Shown here one piece after another: positions 51,331-59,821 of a stretch of 64,000 bases of DNA. Each line of letters opens with the position of its first letter. The stretch's first letter is position 1. Below the pieces are notes generated by a model, which did not search any database, had not been told where the DNA came from, and saw only the letters and a list, made by a program, of their open reading frames with translations. The translations under genes were made by a program, and so were the position numbers. Source of the DNA: VRUE01 sp963704505 (GTDB lineage: Bacteria > Actinomycetota > Thermoleophilia > Solirubrobacterales > 70-9); the NCBI GenBank assembly GCA_963704505.1, contig OY969912.1, positions 992,001 through 1,056,000 on the forward strand. Reading direction: 5' to 3'.

Positions 51331-52116
51331 TCAGCCCTTCGGCGTGCAGGCTCGCTGGATCCCGCCCGGCCCGATCTTCGAGCCGTCGAGGAACAGGGCT
51401 TCGGCCTGGGCGGCGAAGTGGCCGTCCGCGCATTTCGCCATCAGGTAGCCGTGCTTGCTTCCCTTGAAGGCGAAGAGCTTCTGCGGGAAGGTGAGGCTGA
51501 AGGCCGTCACCGATCCGGCTCCGTTGGCGATTTTCGGCACCAGGGCAACCGAGCGGGTGCCGTAGCGGCCGCTCTTGTGCGGCTTGACCTTGACCGTGGT
51601 GACGATCGCCGCCGAGATCGGGCTGGTCAGGAACGCGTGGACGAGAATCGTCGCGCTTCCCTTGCCGCCCCCTGGGCCGTTGAAAGCCGTTAGCTGCGAG
51701 TGGATCGGGATCGGCTTTTGTTCGGGAAATTCAACCTCGACGTCGGTGGTGCCGGTGCCGACGATTGCCGACTTGCAAATTTTGCGGGCATTGTCGGTGG
51801 TCTGAGCTTCAAGCTGGCCCTGTTTGCAGGTCGGAACTCCGCTGGCGTCGATCGTCCCGTTTTTGTCGGTGTCGATCACCACTTCCTTCAGCGCCGGCGG
51901 ATGGGTGTGATCGGCGGTCGCGATCGTGCCCTGCGCGGTCAGCGAGATCGGCGCCAGCGTGGACTTCGGCAGCGCCTTTGGCGACACCTTGCCGTTGATG
52001 GTCAGGATCAGGTTCCCCGCCCTCACCGTGGTCGCCTTTTCCGCCGCGGCAACCGCCGCCAGCGAGGCTGCGGCGAGCGCAACCAGCGCCACCGCGATCA
52101 GGGTCTTCTTTGTCAT
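51331..52116 (-). CDS. Exported protein of the four-copy ~265-aa family (copy 3)
   Basis: The 261-aa protein has a cleavable signal peptide (LIAVALVALAAASLAAVAAA). The family pattern is retained (VSPKALPKSTLAPISL; DTDKNGTIDASGVPTC; CKSAIVGTG; FPEQKPIPIHSQLTAFNG; FAFKGSKHGYLMAKC). It is more diverged than copies 1 and 2. It lies 35 nt downstream of a TetR-type gene on the same strand and is followed by two strong hairpins, so it is probably co-transcribed with the regulator and separate from the MMPL run. Confidence 0.8.
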   Translation of the reverse strand: MTKKTLIAVALVALAAASLAAVAAAEKATTVRAGNLILTINGKVSPKALPKSTLAPISLTAQGTIATADHTHPPALKEVVIDTDKNGTIDASGVPTCKQGQLEAQTTDNARKICKSAIVGTGTTDVEVEFPEQKPIPIHSQLTAFNGPGGGKGSATILVHAFLTSPISAAIVTTVKVKPHKSGRYGTRSVALVPKIANGAGSVTAFSLTFPQKLFAFKGSKHGYLMAKCADGHFAAQAEALFLDGSKIGPGGIQRACTPKG

Positions 52117-52151
52117 GCCTTCCTCCCTACCTTTGCCTTTTTCGCCCGCGC

Positions 52152-52859
52152 TCAGGCGGCGAGCGTGATGCCTTTTTTGTCGCCCACGCTCATCAGGGCG
52201 ACGGTCAGTTCGTGAAGTTCAGGACCGAGCTCGGGCAGCGAGCCCGCCTCCCCCGCAGCGAGGCGGGCGGCGATCACTGAGACCAGGCCACCGGCTGCCG
52301 CTTCGGCGAAGATTCCCGCCGGGGCGTTCTCGTCTCCCATCAGTCGCGCGGCGAGCCGCTCGTTGAATGCGAGGGTGCGATCGGCGAAGGCCGGCGCCGC
52401 GAAGGTGGGTCCGCAGGGAAAGGTCAGTCGTGCGGCGGTCGGATCGGAGGCCGCGAAGGCGACCAGCTCGCCGACCAGCTCCGCCGTCCCGCCTGACTGC
52501 GCCGCCCGCGAGAGCCGCTCTTCGAGCGAATTAAAGGCGACCCGCTGTGCATCGAGGATGCAGTCGAGTTTGTCGGCGTAGTGCTTGTAGAAGGTCAGCC
52601 TTGAGACCCCAGCCCGGCGGCTGATCTCAGCTGCGCTCAGTGCCCCGTAGCCGCCCTCGGCCAGGCAGGAGCCGACCGCCGCCCGTAACCGCGCCCGCTG
52701 GTGCTCGGCGATCTCCTCGGCGGGGATCCCGTGGCGACCGCGGGGCAGGGGTCGGTGGAGCTCAAGGCCCCCATCGCCTTCCCGAGGACGTGCAGCCTGC
52801 TGTCGATCCGTGCCGGACGCCATCGCGCGCTCCCGCGCCTCGCTTTCCCTGTCGCTCAT
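52152..52859 (-). CDS. TetR-family transcriptional regulator
   Basis: I chose ATG 52859 (MSDRESEARERA); the frame is open to 52907 with further starts. After a disordered ~50-residue N-terminus comes the TetR DNA-binding domain (AVGSCLAEGGYGALSAAEIS, then RRAGVSRLTFYKHYADKLD) and a helical ligand domain. A motif TGAACnnnnGGTCAATAGT just upstream (52881-52899) recurs upstream of the amidase gene (54381-54399), so this regulator may control itself and the amidase. Confidence 0.85.
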   Translation of the reverse strand: MSDRESEARERAMASGTDRQQAARPREGDGGLELHRPLPRGRHGIPAEEIAEHQRARLRAAVGSCLAEGGYGALSAAEISRRAGVSRLTFYKHYADKLDCILDAQRVAFNSLEERLSRAAQSGGTAELVGELVAFAASDPTAARLTFPCGPTFAAPAFADRTLAFNERLAARLMGDENAPAGIFAEAAAGGLVSVIAARLAAGEAGSLPELGPELHELTVALMSVGDKKGITLAA

Positions 52860-52880
52860 TGTCATTCCCACCGCAGTTAA

Positions 52881-52905
52881 TGAACTACGGGTCAATAGTA
52901 GCACC
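52881..52905 (-). promoter_or_regulatory. Shared TGAAC-N5-GTCAATAGT motif, copy at the TetR gene
   Basis: The plus strand reads TGAAC, five bases, GTCAATAGTAGCACC. Read in the direction of the gene this is an ACTATTGACC core followed by GTTCA, 22-41 nt before the chosen start. It is a candidate operator or promoter. Confidence 0.45.
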
Positions 52906-52965
52906 AAAAAGTTACCGCGACATACACTCTCTTACCAACACCAGCGCGCGACTGGTGTTCCGCAC

Positions 52966-54270
52966 TCAGGCGGTTTCTTTGCTCGCCTCCGCCGGCGCGA
53001 CGTCCTCGTGCCAGCGCCTCCGGCGCTCGAGCTGCGCCGCGAGTGAGATCAGGAGCGCCTCGCTGTTCGCGGGGCCAAGCAACTGGGCCCCGATCGGCAA
53101 ACCCGCCTCGGTAAAGCCCGCGGGAATGTTTACCCCCGGCCAGCCGAGCACGTTCCAGGGCCAGGCATAGGGGCAGGCGGCGACGATGGCCTTATCGGTC
53201 TGCCAGGCGCTGAGGTCCTTGCAGCGGCCGATCGGGAGCGGCGGCGTCGCCGTGGTCGGCGTTAGCAGCACGTCAAAGCTCGTGAATACGGAGGCGAAGC
53301 GGCGGCGCGCGAGCCGCTCGGCGAGGCGCGCTGTCGGCATCAGCGGCCGCAGCATCCCGCCGTGGCCGGCGGCGCTGCGCACCCTGTGGTCGAGCGCTCC
53401 GCGCTCCGGGGCTCTCTCGCTCCAGGAGCGCACACCGCCGTTGGCCCGGGGCATCAGGCTGATCCCGGGCCAGATTCCATAAGGGGCCTCGATCACCTCG
53501 ACGCGATGACCGAGCCGTTCCAGGTCGACCGCACACTCCTCGACTGCGGAGGCGATCTCGGGATCGAGCCTCGCAGGCGCCCCGCTGAAGGGGATGTTCA
53601 GCGCAAGACCGACCCGCAGCTGGCCCGGCTCTTTCTCGGCGGCGGAGCTGAAGGATCCTTCGTCGCTCGGCGGCCTATGCCGCTCACCGCTGACCGGGGT
53701 GCTGAGCAGGTCGAGCAGAAGCGCCGCGTCGCCGACCGTTCGCGTCAGTGGGCCGATCACGGTGAGGCCGTTGAAGGCCTCCGCCTCGGGCATCGTTGAG
53801 ATCCGGCCCCGCTGCGGCTTGATCCCGACCAGGTTGGTCCAGGCGGCCGGAATCCGCACCGAGCCTGCGCCATCAGAACCAATCGCCGCGCCGACCAGGC
53901 CGCCGGCGACGGCCGCCGCCGCTCCCCCGCTCGAGCCGCCCGGAGTGTGATCGTGGCTCCAGGGATTGCGCGTCGCCCCAAACGCCGGGCCCTCGGTGAA
54001 GGGCCAAAGGCCGATCTCCGGCGTGTTGGTCTTGCCGACGATCACCGCCCCCGCGGCCTTCAGCTGGGCGACCATCGCGCAGTCGGCCTCGGCCGCGGCG
54101 AACTCGCCGGGACAGCCGAAGGAGGTCGGGTGTCCATCCAGGTCCACGTCGTCCTTGATCGCGATCGGGACGCCGAGCAGCGGCGCATTCTTTCCGGCGG
54201 CGAGCCGACGCTCGGCCTCCTTGGCTTGTGCCCGAGCGTCCTCGGCGCAAATCACCCGAAAGCAGTTCAA
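52966..54270 (-). CDS. Amidase signature family enzyme
   Basis: The catalytic Ser-cisSer-Lys triad is intact: Lys in IAIKDDVD, cis-Ser in GGSSGGAAAAVAGG, and the nucleophile Ser in GSDGAGSVRIPAAW. Such enzymes hydrolyse amides to acid and ammonia. TTG 54270 is the only standard start, but homology clearly extends upstream in frame: SDQARWLSSRVLGPEELLEA then TLDRIEATQGTLNCFRV is the usual N-terminal helix pair. The frame is open to a TAG near 54405 with no ATG/GTG/TTG; an ATT lies at 54394-54396. It is divergent from the ABC-importer operon, so it may process the imported compound. Confidence 0.9.
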   Translation of the reverse strand: MNCFRVICAEDARAQAKEAERRLAAGKNAPLLGVPIAIKDDVDLDGHPTSFGCPGEFAAAEADCAMVAQLKAAGAVIVGKTNTPEIGLWPFTEGPAFGATRNPWSHDHTPGGSSGGAAAAVAGGLVGAAIGSDGAGSVRIPAAWTNLVGIKPQRGRISTMPEAEAFNGLTVIGPLTRTVGDAALLLDLLSTPVSGERHRPPSDEGSFSSAAEKEPGQLRVGLALNIPFSGAPARLDPEIASAVEECAVDLERLGHRVEVIEAPYGIWPGISLMPRANGGVRSWSERAPERGALDHRVRSAAGHGGMLRPLMPTARLAERLARRRFASVFTSFDVLLTPTTATPPLPIGRCKDLSAWQTDKAIVAACPYAWPWNVLGWPGVNIPAGFTEAGLPIGAQLLGPANSEALLISLAAQLERRRRWHEDVAPAEASKETA

Positions 54271-54380
54271 CGTGCCCTGGGTCGCCTCGATGCGATCGAG
54301 GGTTGCCTCAAGGAGCTCTTCTGGCCCAAGGACTCGCGATGAGAGCCAACGGGCCTGATCGCTTAGGGACGCAACGTTGC

Positions 54381-54404
54381 TGAACGTGTGGTCAATAGTG
54401 GACC
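54381..54404 (-). promoter_or_regulatory. Shared TGAAC-N5-GTCAATAGT motif, copy at the amidase gene
   Basis: The plus strand reads TGAAC, five bases, GTCAATAGTGGACC. Its GGTC/GACC ends are inverted (54390-54404). The match to 52881-52905 covers 15 of 20 leading positions. It may be a site for the neighbouring TetR regulator, and it also overlaps the extended amidase frame. Confidence 0.45.
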
Positions 54405-54483
54405 GATCCTAGCGAAGTCAGCCAGGTTGGTAGCGCAGAGCCTTCGCAGGTAAGTTCCTGTCTGACGCGTGTACGGGAGGGAC

Positions 54484-54543
54484 ATGACAGCGGAATCGGG
54501 AACCCAGCTCCATAGGCAGACGCTCTCGAGCCAGGAGCGATGA
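54484..54543 (+). CDS. Possible 19-aa leader peptide coupled to livH
   Basis: The ATG at 54484 follows a purine-rich GGGAGGG. It encodes MTAESGTQLHRQTLSSQER and its TGA overlaps the ATG of the next gene (ATGA at 54540-54543). The same overlap style is used by real gene pairs in this window. It could be a translational-coupling leader or chance. Confidence 0.35.
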   Translation: MTAESGTQLHRQTLSSQER

Positions 54544-55424
54544 CAGAGCTAATTCAGAACCTGATCGACGCCCTGGCGCTCGGGAGTCTCTATTCGCTCA
54601 TTGCCCTCGGCGTCGCGGTGATCTTCACGGTGATGGGGCTGCTCAACTTCGCCCAGGGCGAGTTCATCATGATCCCAGCCTACGCCCTCTACCTGCTCGC
54701 CGGGGTGCCTTTTGGCTGGGCATTGGGTGGAGCTCTCTTGACCGGAGTCGTTCTCGCAATTGTCGCTGAGAGGGTCGCATTCCGCCCGGTGCGGAGTGCC
54801 GATCTTTCGGCCCAGCTCGTGACCTCACTCGCCGTCGCGACGATCCTGCAGAACTCGATCGCCGCGACCATCGGCGCTCGCCCTCAATCGGTCGCCACTC
54901 CCAGTTCTCTCGCCGAAGCGACCAATATCGGCAGCGTCACGGTCCCTAACCTCGAGTTCCTAACGATCGGCCTCACCGCCATTTCGGTTGCAGCGTTGGG
55001 TTGGATTCTTTATAGGACTCGCACCGGTCTTGCGATGCGCGCCGCGGCGGAGAACTTTGAGATGGCCCGCTTGCTTGGCGTGAATGCGAACCGCCTGGTC
55101 ACCATCTCCTTCGCCATCAGTGGTTCGCTGGCCGCCGTGGTCGGCGTTCTCCTGGTCATGCAGACTGGACAGGTCTCCCCGACGATGGGCCTGACCCCGG
55201 TTCTCGTCGGATTCATTGCGGTGGTCATCGGCGGGTTTGGGAGGATTTTCGGTGCCGTTCTGGGCGGCCTGATTCTGGGCGTTCTCTCTTCCATGCTGGG
55301 CGCCTACCTGCCAGAGGGCATGGTGCCGTTCCGCGATGCCATCGTCTTCAGCGTTCCGATCGCGATACTGGTCTTCAAACCGCACGGCGTGCTCGGTTCG
55401 GTCGCCGGAGAGGCGAGAGTTTGA
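54540..55424 (+). CDS. livH: Branched-chain-type ABC transporter permease (LivH-like)
   Basis: The 294-aa polytopic protein has the LivH N-terminus (DALALGSLYSLIALGVAVIF; MGLLNFAQGEFIM) and the permease loop with RTRTGLAMRAAAENFEMARL followed by LGVNANRLV, the ATPase-contact EAA-like region. ATG 54540 has AGGAG 5 nt upstream. The stop TGA overlaps the TTG start of the next gene. It forms the importer with the fused LivM-LivG protein, LivF and the lipoprotein encoded at 59822. Proteins of this family import branched amino acids but also aromatic acids, amides and urea; context favours a catabolic substrate. Confidence 0.93.
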   Translation: MTELIQNLIDALALGSLYSLIALGVAVIFTVMGLLNFAQGEFIMIPAYALYLLAGVPFGWALGGALLTGVVLAIVAERVAFRPVRSADLSAQLVTSLAVATILQNSIAATIGARPQSVATPSSLAEATNIGSVTVPNLEFLTIGLTAISVAALGWILYRTRTGLAMRAAAENFEMARLLGVNANRLVTISFAISGSLAAVVGVLLVMQTGQVSPTMGLTPVLVGFIAVVIGGFGRIFGAVLGGLILGVLSSMLGAYLPEGMVPFRDAIVFSVPIAILVFKPHGVLGSVAGEARV

Positions 55425-57253
55425 CCGTTCGACTGCGGTCTCCAGGCTCTGCGGCGACTTCATTGCTCGGTCCATTGGCACTGATCGGCCTTGCGGTCGC
55501 GCTCGCTGCCAATGGGACCCCGGCCCTTCGCGCGACCGTGACCCTGATGCTCTGCAACCTGATCATCGTCCTCGGCTTGCAGGTCTTCATCGGCAATAGC
55601 GGCGTCTATTCCTTTGGGCAATTGGGCTTTGCGACCGTGGGTGCCTACATGGCGGCATTCCTGACACTGCCGGCGGCCTTCGTCCTTTTGCAAACACCCG
55701 ATCTGCCGCATTTCTTGGCCGTGGCTCAGCTAGAACCGCTGCCCTCCACGCTCCTGGCCGGGCTGGTGGCCGCCCTCATCGCCTTGGTGACCGGTCCTGT
55801 GCTGATGCGGACATCGACCTTGGCCATCCCAATCTCGACGTTCGCGTTTCTGATCGTGGTTTACAACGTGGCAGCCAACTGGGAAGGGTTGACTGGAGGC
55901 AGCGGCGGCCTCTTCAGCATTCCGACAACGACGAGTATCGACTCCGCCGGACTCTGGGCAGCCGCAGCGAGTATCGCCGCCCTGATCTACAAATGGTCAG
56001 CGAGTGGCTATCGGCTCTTGGCAACTCGCGAGGACGAGGTCGCGGCACGCTCGATCGGGGTCAATGTGATGCGCGAGCGGCTGCTTGCATTCACGCTCAG
56101 CGCCGTGATGTGCGGCATCGGCGGGGCACTCGCGGCACACCAGTCTGGCGTGCTCGCACCCGCCACATTTTATTTTGGCGCTTCGGTGACGACTCTCACC
56201 ATGCTCGTCGTCGGCGGCGCACGAAGCGTTCTCGGCGCGGTTGTCGGAACACTCGCCGTCACGGTCGTGAACGAGGTACTTCGAGGCTTCGAAGCTGGTG
56301 GAAGTGTGCTGGACCTGGTCCGGGTCGGCGAAGCACCGGGACTCGCCGCGATTGGCGTCGGCTTGATTCTCCTGCTCGCAATGATCGCGCTCCCCGACGG
56401 TCTCTCGGGGGGACGGGAGGCCGGCGAACTCAAGCTGCACCGCCGCTTCATAGCGCCCCAGGCACCTGCCGCCAGCAAGCCCGTCGTCAAAGATCGCGAG
56501 TCGGCAGCATCCACCGAGCACTCCCTCAAGGCAGAGCGCATCTCGCTCTCATTCGGCGGTCTAGCGGTCCTTCGGGATGTCGACTTGGAGCTTCGCGTGG
56601 GGCAGGCGCTCGGGCTGATCGGCCCCAACGGCGCGGGGAAGACGACCTTGGTCAATGTCCTCAGCGGCTTCCAGCAACCCGACACCGGATCGGTGGCTCT
56701 AGACGGAGTCGCCGTGACCGGCCGCCGACCGGCGCGGCTGGCCCACGCTGGACTGACGCGAACATTCCAGGCCGCCCTTCCCTTTCCACATCTGAGCGTT
56801 CTGGAGAGCGTTGCCGTCGGCGCTTTGGGGGTTGGCGTCCGCCGACGCGAAGCCGTCGCGATCGCCGCTGAAGTGCTCGCCCGCCTGCACATGGGCAGGC
56901 ATGCAGGAACGACCGCCGGGCTGCTACCTCCGGGCCAGCAACGCCTGCTCGGTATCGCCCGTGCGTTGGCGACCACCCCCCGGTACCTGCTTCTTGACGA
57001 GCCGGCCGCCGGGCTCAATGGCAGGGAATGCCAGGAGCTCATCTCCTTTTTGGAGAAGGTCTTGGATGATTTTGCCTGCGGAATTCTGCTGATCGAGCAC
57101 GACATGAACGTCGTGATGAACCTCTGTCCAAGAGTGCAGGTCCTCGATGACGGAATGACCCTGCGGGTAGGAGCACGAGATGACATCCGCTCCGATCCAG
57201 CGGTTATCGAGTCTTATCTAGGGAGCGATTTCCGCGATGGCGCTCATGCTTGA
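55421..57253 (+). CDS. Fused LivM permease-LivG ATPase (610 aa)
   Basis: TTG 55421 overlaps the livH stop. Residues ~15-330 are a LivM-type permease (LQVFIGNSGVYSFGQLGFAT; EDEVAARSIGVNVMRERLLA). A linker of ~35 residues follows. Residues ~369-605 are a LivG-type ATPase with Walker A GPNGAGKTTL, a degenerate signature (LPPGQQRLLGIARAL in place of LSGGQ), Walker B YLLLDEPAAGLN, and the switch His in LIEHDMNVVM. LivM-LivG fusions are known in some actinobacterial and proteobacterial importers. It overlaps livF by 17 nt. Confidence 0.93.
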   Translation: MTVRLRSPGSAATSLLGPLALIGLAVALAANGTPALRATVTLMLCNLIIVLGLQVFIGNSGVYSFGQLGFATVGAYMAAFLTLPAAFVLLQTPDLPHFLAVAQLEPLPSTLLAGLVAALIALVTGPVLMRTSTLAIPISTFAFLIVVYNVAANWEGLTGGSGGLFSIPTTTSIDSAGLWAAAASIAALIYKWSASGYRLLATREDEVAARSIGVNVMRERLLAFTLSAVMCGIGGALAAHQSGVLAPATFYFGASVTTLTMLVVGGARSVLGAVVGTLAVTVVNEVLRGFEAGGSVLDLVRVGEAPGLAAIGVGLILLLAMIALPDGLSGGREAGELKLHRRFIAPQAPAASKPVVKDRESAASTEHSLKAERISLSFGGLAVLRDVDLELRVGQALGLIGPNGAGKTTLVNVLSGFQQPDTGSVALDGVAVTGRRPARLAHAGLTRTFQAALPFPHLSVLESVAVGALGVGVRRREAVAIAAEVLARLHMGRHAGTTAGLLPPGQQRLLGIARALATTPRYLLLDEPAAGLNGRECQELISFLEKVLDDFACGILLIEHDMNVVMNLCPRVQVLDDGMTLRVGARDDIRSDPAVIESYLGSDFRDGAHA

Positions 57254-57947
57254 GCTGCGCGACCTACGGGTGGGATACGGGGGTGTTGAGGTCGTCCATG
57301 GCATCGATCTGCAGCTGAGAGAGAAGGAAGTGGTCGGCATGGTTGGTCCGAACGGTGCCGGCAAGACTTCTGTATTGAGATCGGTCTGTGGTCTCGTTCG
57401 GCCACGGGACGGTGACGTGCGCTTCGAGGGTCGCTCGTTGCTTGGGGCTGCGCCCGAGACGATCGCGCGCGCTGGTATCCGCCTGGTTCCTGAGGGACGG
57501 CACATCTTCAAGACGCTAACCGTCGAAGAGAATCTGGATCTAGGGCTGAACCTGGGCGGCGAAAAGGAGGACCTGCTGACCCAGGTCTATGGTCGTTTCT
57601 CGATTCTTTGGGAGCGTCGAAAGCAGCGCGCCGACCGGCTTTCCGGCGGAGAGCAACAGCAGCTCGCACTTGCCCGAGCTTTGGTCGGTAAGCCGAAGCT
57701 GCTGATCCTCGATGAGCCCTCGATGGGCCTCGCGCCGAAGGCAATTGACACGGCATATGAGTTGTTGGATGGACTCCGCGATGAAGGGATGACGATGCTG
57801 CTGGTCGAGCAGAACGCGACGCGCACCATGACCTTTTGCGACCGCTGCGTTGTGCTCAGTAGTGGCAGTGTTCGAGCCGAGGGAACGCGCGAGGAACTTC
57901 AGCGCGACACCGGGCTGCTCGATGCATACCTAGGGGCACGGCCGTGA
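57237..57947 (+). CDS. livF: Branched-chain-type ABC transporter ATPase (LivF-like)
   Basis: The 236-aa ATPase has Walker A GPNGAGKTSVL, signature LSGGEQQQLALARAL, Walker B LLILDEPSMGLAP and the switch region LLVEQNATRTMTF. Length and the C-terminal extension match LivF. ATG 57237 overlaps the preceding gene by 17 nt; the stop overlaps the GTG of the Rieske gene. It pairs with the fused LivG domain to power import. Confidence 0.93.
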   Translation: MALMLELRDLRVGYGGVEVVHGIDLQLREKEVVGMVGPNGAGKTSVLRSVCGLVRPRDGDVRFEGRSLLGAAPETIARAGIRLVPEGRHIFKTLTVEENLDLGLNLGGEKEDLLTQVYGRFSILWERRKQRADRLSGGEQQQLALARALVGKPKLLILDEPSMGLAPKAIDTAYELLDGLRDEGMTMLLVEQNATRTMTFCDRCVVLSSGSVRAEGTREELQRDTGLLDAYLGARP

Positions 57948-58981
57948 AAAAGCGTGAGGGGACACCGCCGGCCGACAGGCATCAAGGCCACCCGAATGGC
58001 GAAGATGTCTCCTTGGCAATGCGCCATTGCTGGCAGCCGGTTGCCCGGATTGAGGACTTGGCCACGGGGCCCAAGCTCGCCGTCCTGCTCGGAGAGCGCC
58101 TCGCGGTCTTTTTGACGGCATCCGGCAAGCCCGCCGTGGTTTCTGACCGCTGCGCCCACCGTGGCGCCTCCCTATCGATGGGCGAGGTACGAGGTGAGTG
58201 CATCCAATGCCCGTACCACGGCTGGGAATGGGATGGCGACGTAGGAATCTGCCGACGTATTCCCTCGCTGGCTGACCAGCGGCAGATTCCGCCTCAGGCA
58301 CGCATCCCCGTATTTCCCGCCCGCTCGCACTTGGGCCTTATCTGGACGTGCCTGGAGACTCCCGTTGCCGACCTCCCAAGCCCTGATTGGTTTGTGGCCG
58401 AAGACTGGCAGTGGGAACACGGCCCGCCGTTTGAGCTGCCAGTCGCCCTGGGGTTGATGATCGAGAACTTTCGTGACGTCGCCCACTTTGCTTTCGTGCA
58501 CCAGGCCACCCTCGGTGTGGTTGACGAGGTGGTTGAGCCGCTCGAGCCTGTTCGCGACGGAATAGCGGTGAGGATGCGGCGGACGATGACCCCTGGTGAG
58601 GAAGCTGAGCGGATCTGGGGTTCAGTTCAGGAAGTCGACTACCAGGTGATCGCGCCGAACTTCATCTCAGTACGAATGAAGACGAGCGAAGGCGACCGCG
58701 CGATTCTGCACGCCGCTCGGGCTATCAGTGCAACCGAGTCGATCCATTACTGGATCCAAGCGTTGAGCCAGGACTACGACCCCTCACGGCTTCAGGAGGC
58801 GATCGAGTTCGAGACCCGGGTCTATGCTGAGGACGCCGCGGTGGTCTCGACGGTCGACCCTCCGATCCTGCCCCTAGGAGAGGCCTCGGACATCAACACG
58901 CTTGCCGATGCGTACACGATGGCCTACAGACGGTCTTTCGGCGAGTTTGTCGACAGAGCCCTTGGGCGCGTCGAGACCTAG
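57944..58981 (+). CDS. Rieske non-heme iron oxygenase, alpha subunit type
   Basis: GTG 57944 overlaps the livF stop (GTGA). The N-terminal Rieske domain binds [2Fe-2S] through CAHRGA (C-x-H) and CPYHGW (C-x2-H). The catalytic domain has the iron ligands in NFRDVAHFAFVH (Asp/His/His spacing). At 345 aa it resembles single-component-type oxygenases such as demethylases and phthalate-type hydroxylases. It needs an electron-transfer reductase, which is not in this cluster. Being the last gene of the importer operon, it probably acts on the imported, perhaps aromatic, compound. Confidence 0.92.
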   Translation: MKKREGTPPADRHQGHPNGEDVSLAMRHCWQPVARIEDLATGPKLAVLLGERLAVFLTASGKPAVVSDRCAHRGASLSMGEVRGECIQCPYHGWEWDGDVGICRRIPSLADQRQIPPQARIPVFPARSHLGLIWTCLETPVADLPSPDWFVAEDWQWEHGPPFELPVALGLMIENFRDVAHFAFVHQATLGVVDEVVEPLEPVRDGIAVRMRRTMTPGEEAERIWGSVQEVDYQVIAPNFISVRMKTSEGDRAILHAARAISATESIHYWIQALSQDYDPSRLQEAIEFETRVYAEDAAVVSTVDPPILPLGEASDINTLADAYTMAYRRSFGEFVDRALGRVET

Positions 58982-59781
58982 TCGAGGTCGATGCTGAGCC
59001 TTGCGCCGTCCACTCGGTAGATGACGCGGGCAAACTCCAGCGGCAGATTCTCACCGGCGCCCGGGCCCTTTCCGAACTGGAGGATCCGCCCAGTCAGGGC
59101 CGGGCCGCCGGGCGAGACCCCGAGGTTGGCAGCCGACCACCGCGAGAAAAACGTCCCCTCGATCGAGATCGTCGAGCGCCCGAGTGAGAGGCGCCCGGGA
59201 TCCGGAGGTGTCCGGCCCATGCGCATTGCCTCGGCCACGGGAAGCAGCCAGGGCACCAGTGCGACCGAGGAAAACGAGTAAAGAATGAACGCGGTTCGCT
59301 TCCCCGGGTTGACGAGCGCGGTTACGTCGGCTACCGGTGAGGGATTCTGATCGAGGCGAAGTAGCCGGGTAACTGTCTGGTCAGGCTCGCGCCGCTGGGT
59401 CGCGAGGATTTTGATCGGGAGGTCATCACGCCTCTCAAGCAATGCCGCTACCAGGCCGGTTACGAGGATCCCGCTCTTCGGCGGTGCGACGAAGGCCCCT
59501 TGTCCGCGAACCCGAGTGATCAGACCGTCGCCGACCAAGAGCTCGAGGGCCGGGCGGATCACGGTTCGCGAAACCTTGAACTGTTCCTCGATCTCTCGCT
59601 CGGAGGCAAAGCGCGCTCCCGGCTCCCAGCTCCCTGTCTCCAAGATCTCCGCCAGCACCTCTGCGAGTTGGAAGTAGAGCGGCACCGGGCTCTCGCGATC
59701 AAGCTTTCGGGCACCCGAGAGCGCGACTTCAGCGTGTTGTCTGGGCCGGCCCCGTTTCCCCTTGCCGGGACCTTCTGTCAT
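58978..59781 (-). CDS. GntR-family (HutC-like) regulator of the importer/oxygenase cluster
   Basis: ATG 59781 gives 267 aa; the frame is open further upstream but runs into the lipoprotein gene. The N-terminal GntR wing-HTH is clear (LYFQLAEVLAEILETGSWEP; FASEREIEEQFKVSRTVIRP; LVGDGLITRVRGQGAFV). The C-terminal ~160 residues look like a UTRA ligand-binding domain. It is probably co-transcribed with the upstream lipoprotein gene (41 nt gap). Its stop overlaps the convergent Rieske stop by 4 nt. Likely effector: the imported substrate. Confidence 0.88.
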   Translation of the reverse strand: MTEGPGKGKRGRPRQHAEVALSGARKLDRESPVPLYFQLAEVLAEILETGSWEPGARFASEREIEEQFKVSRTVIRPALELLVGDGLITRVRGQGAFVAPPKSGILVTGLVAALLERRDDLPIKILATQRREPDQTVTRLLRLDQNPSPVADVTALVNPGKRTAFILYSFSSVALVPWLLPVAEAMRMGRTPPDPGRLSLGRSTISIEGTFFSRWSAANLGVSPGGPALTGRILQFGKGPGAGENLPLEFARVIYRVDGARLSIDLD

Positions 59782-59821
59782 GCCCTCAGCACTTATCCCG
59801 TCTCCTGGGCTCTCTCGCGGC

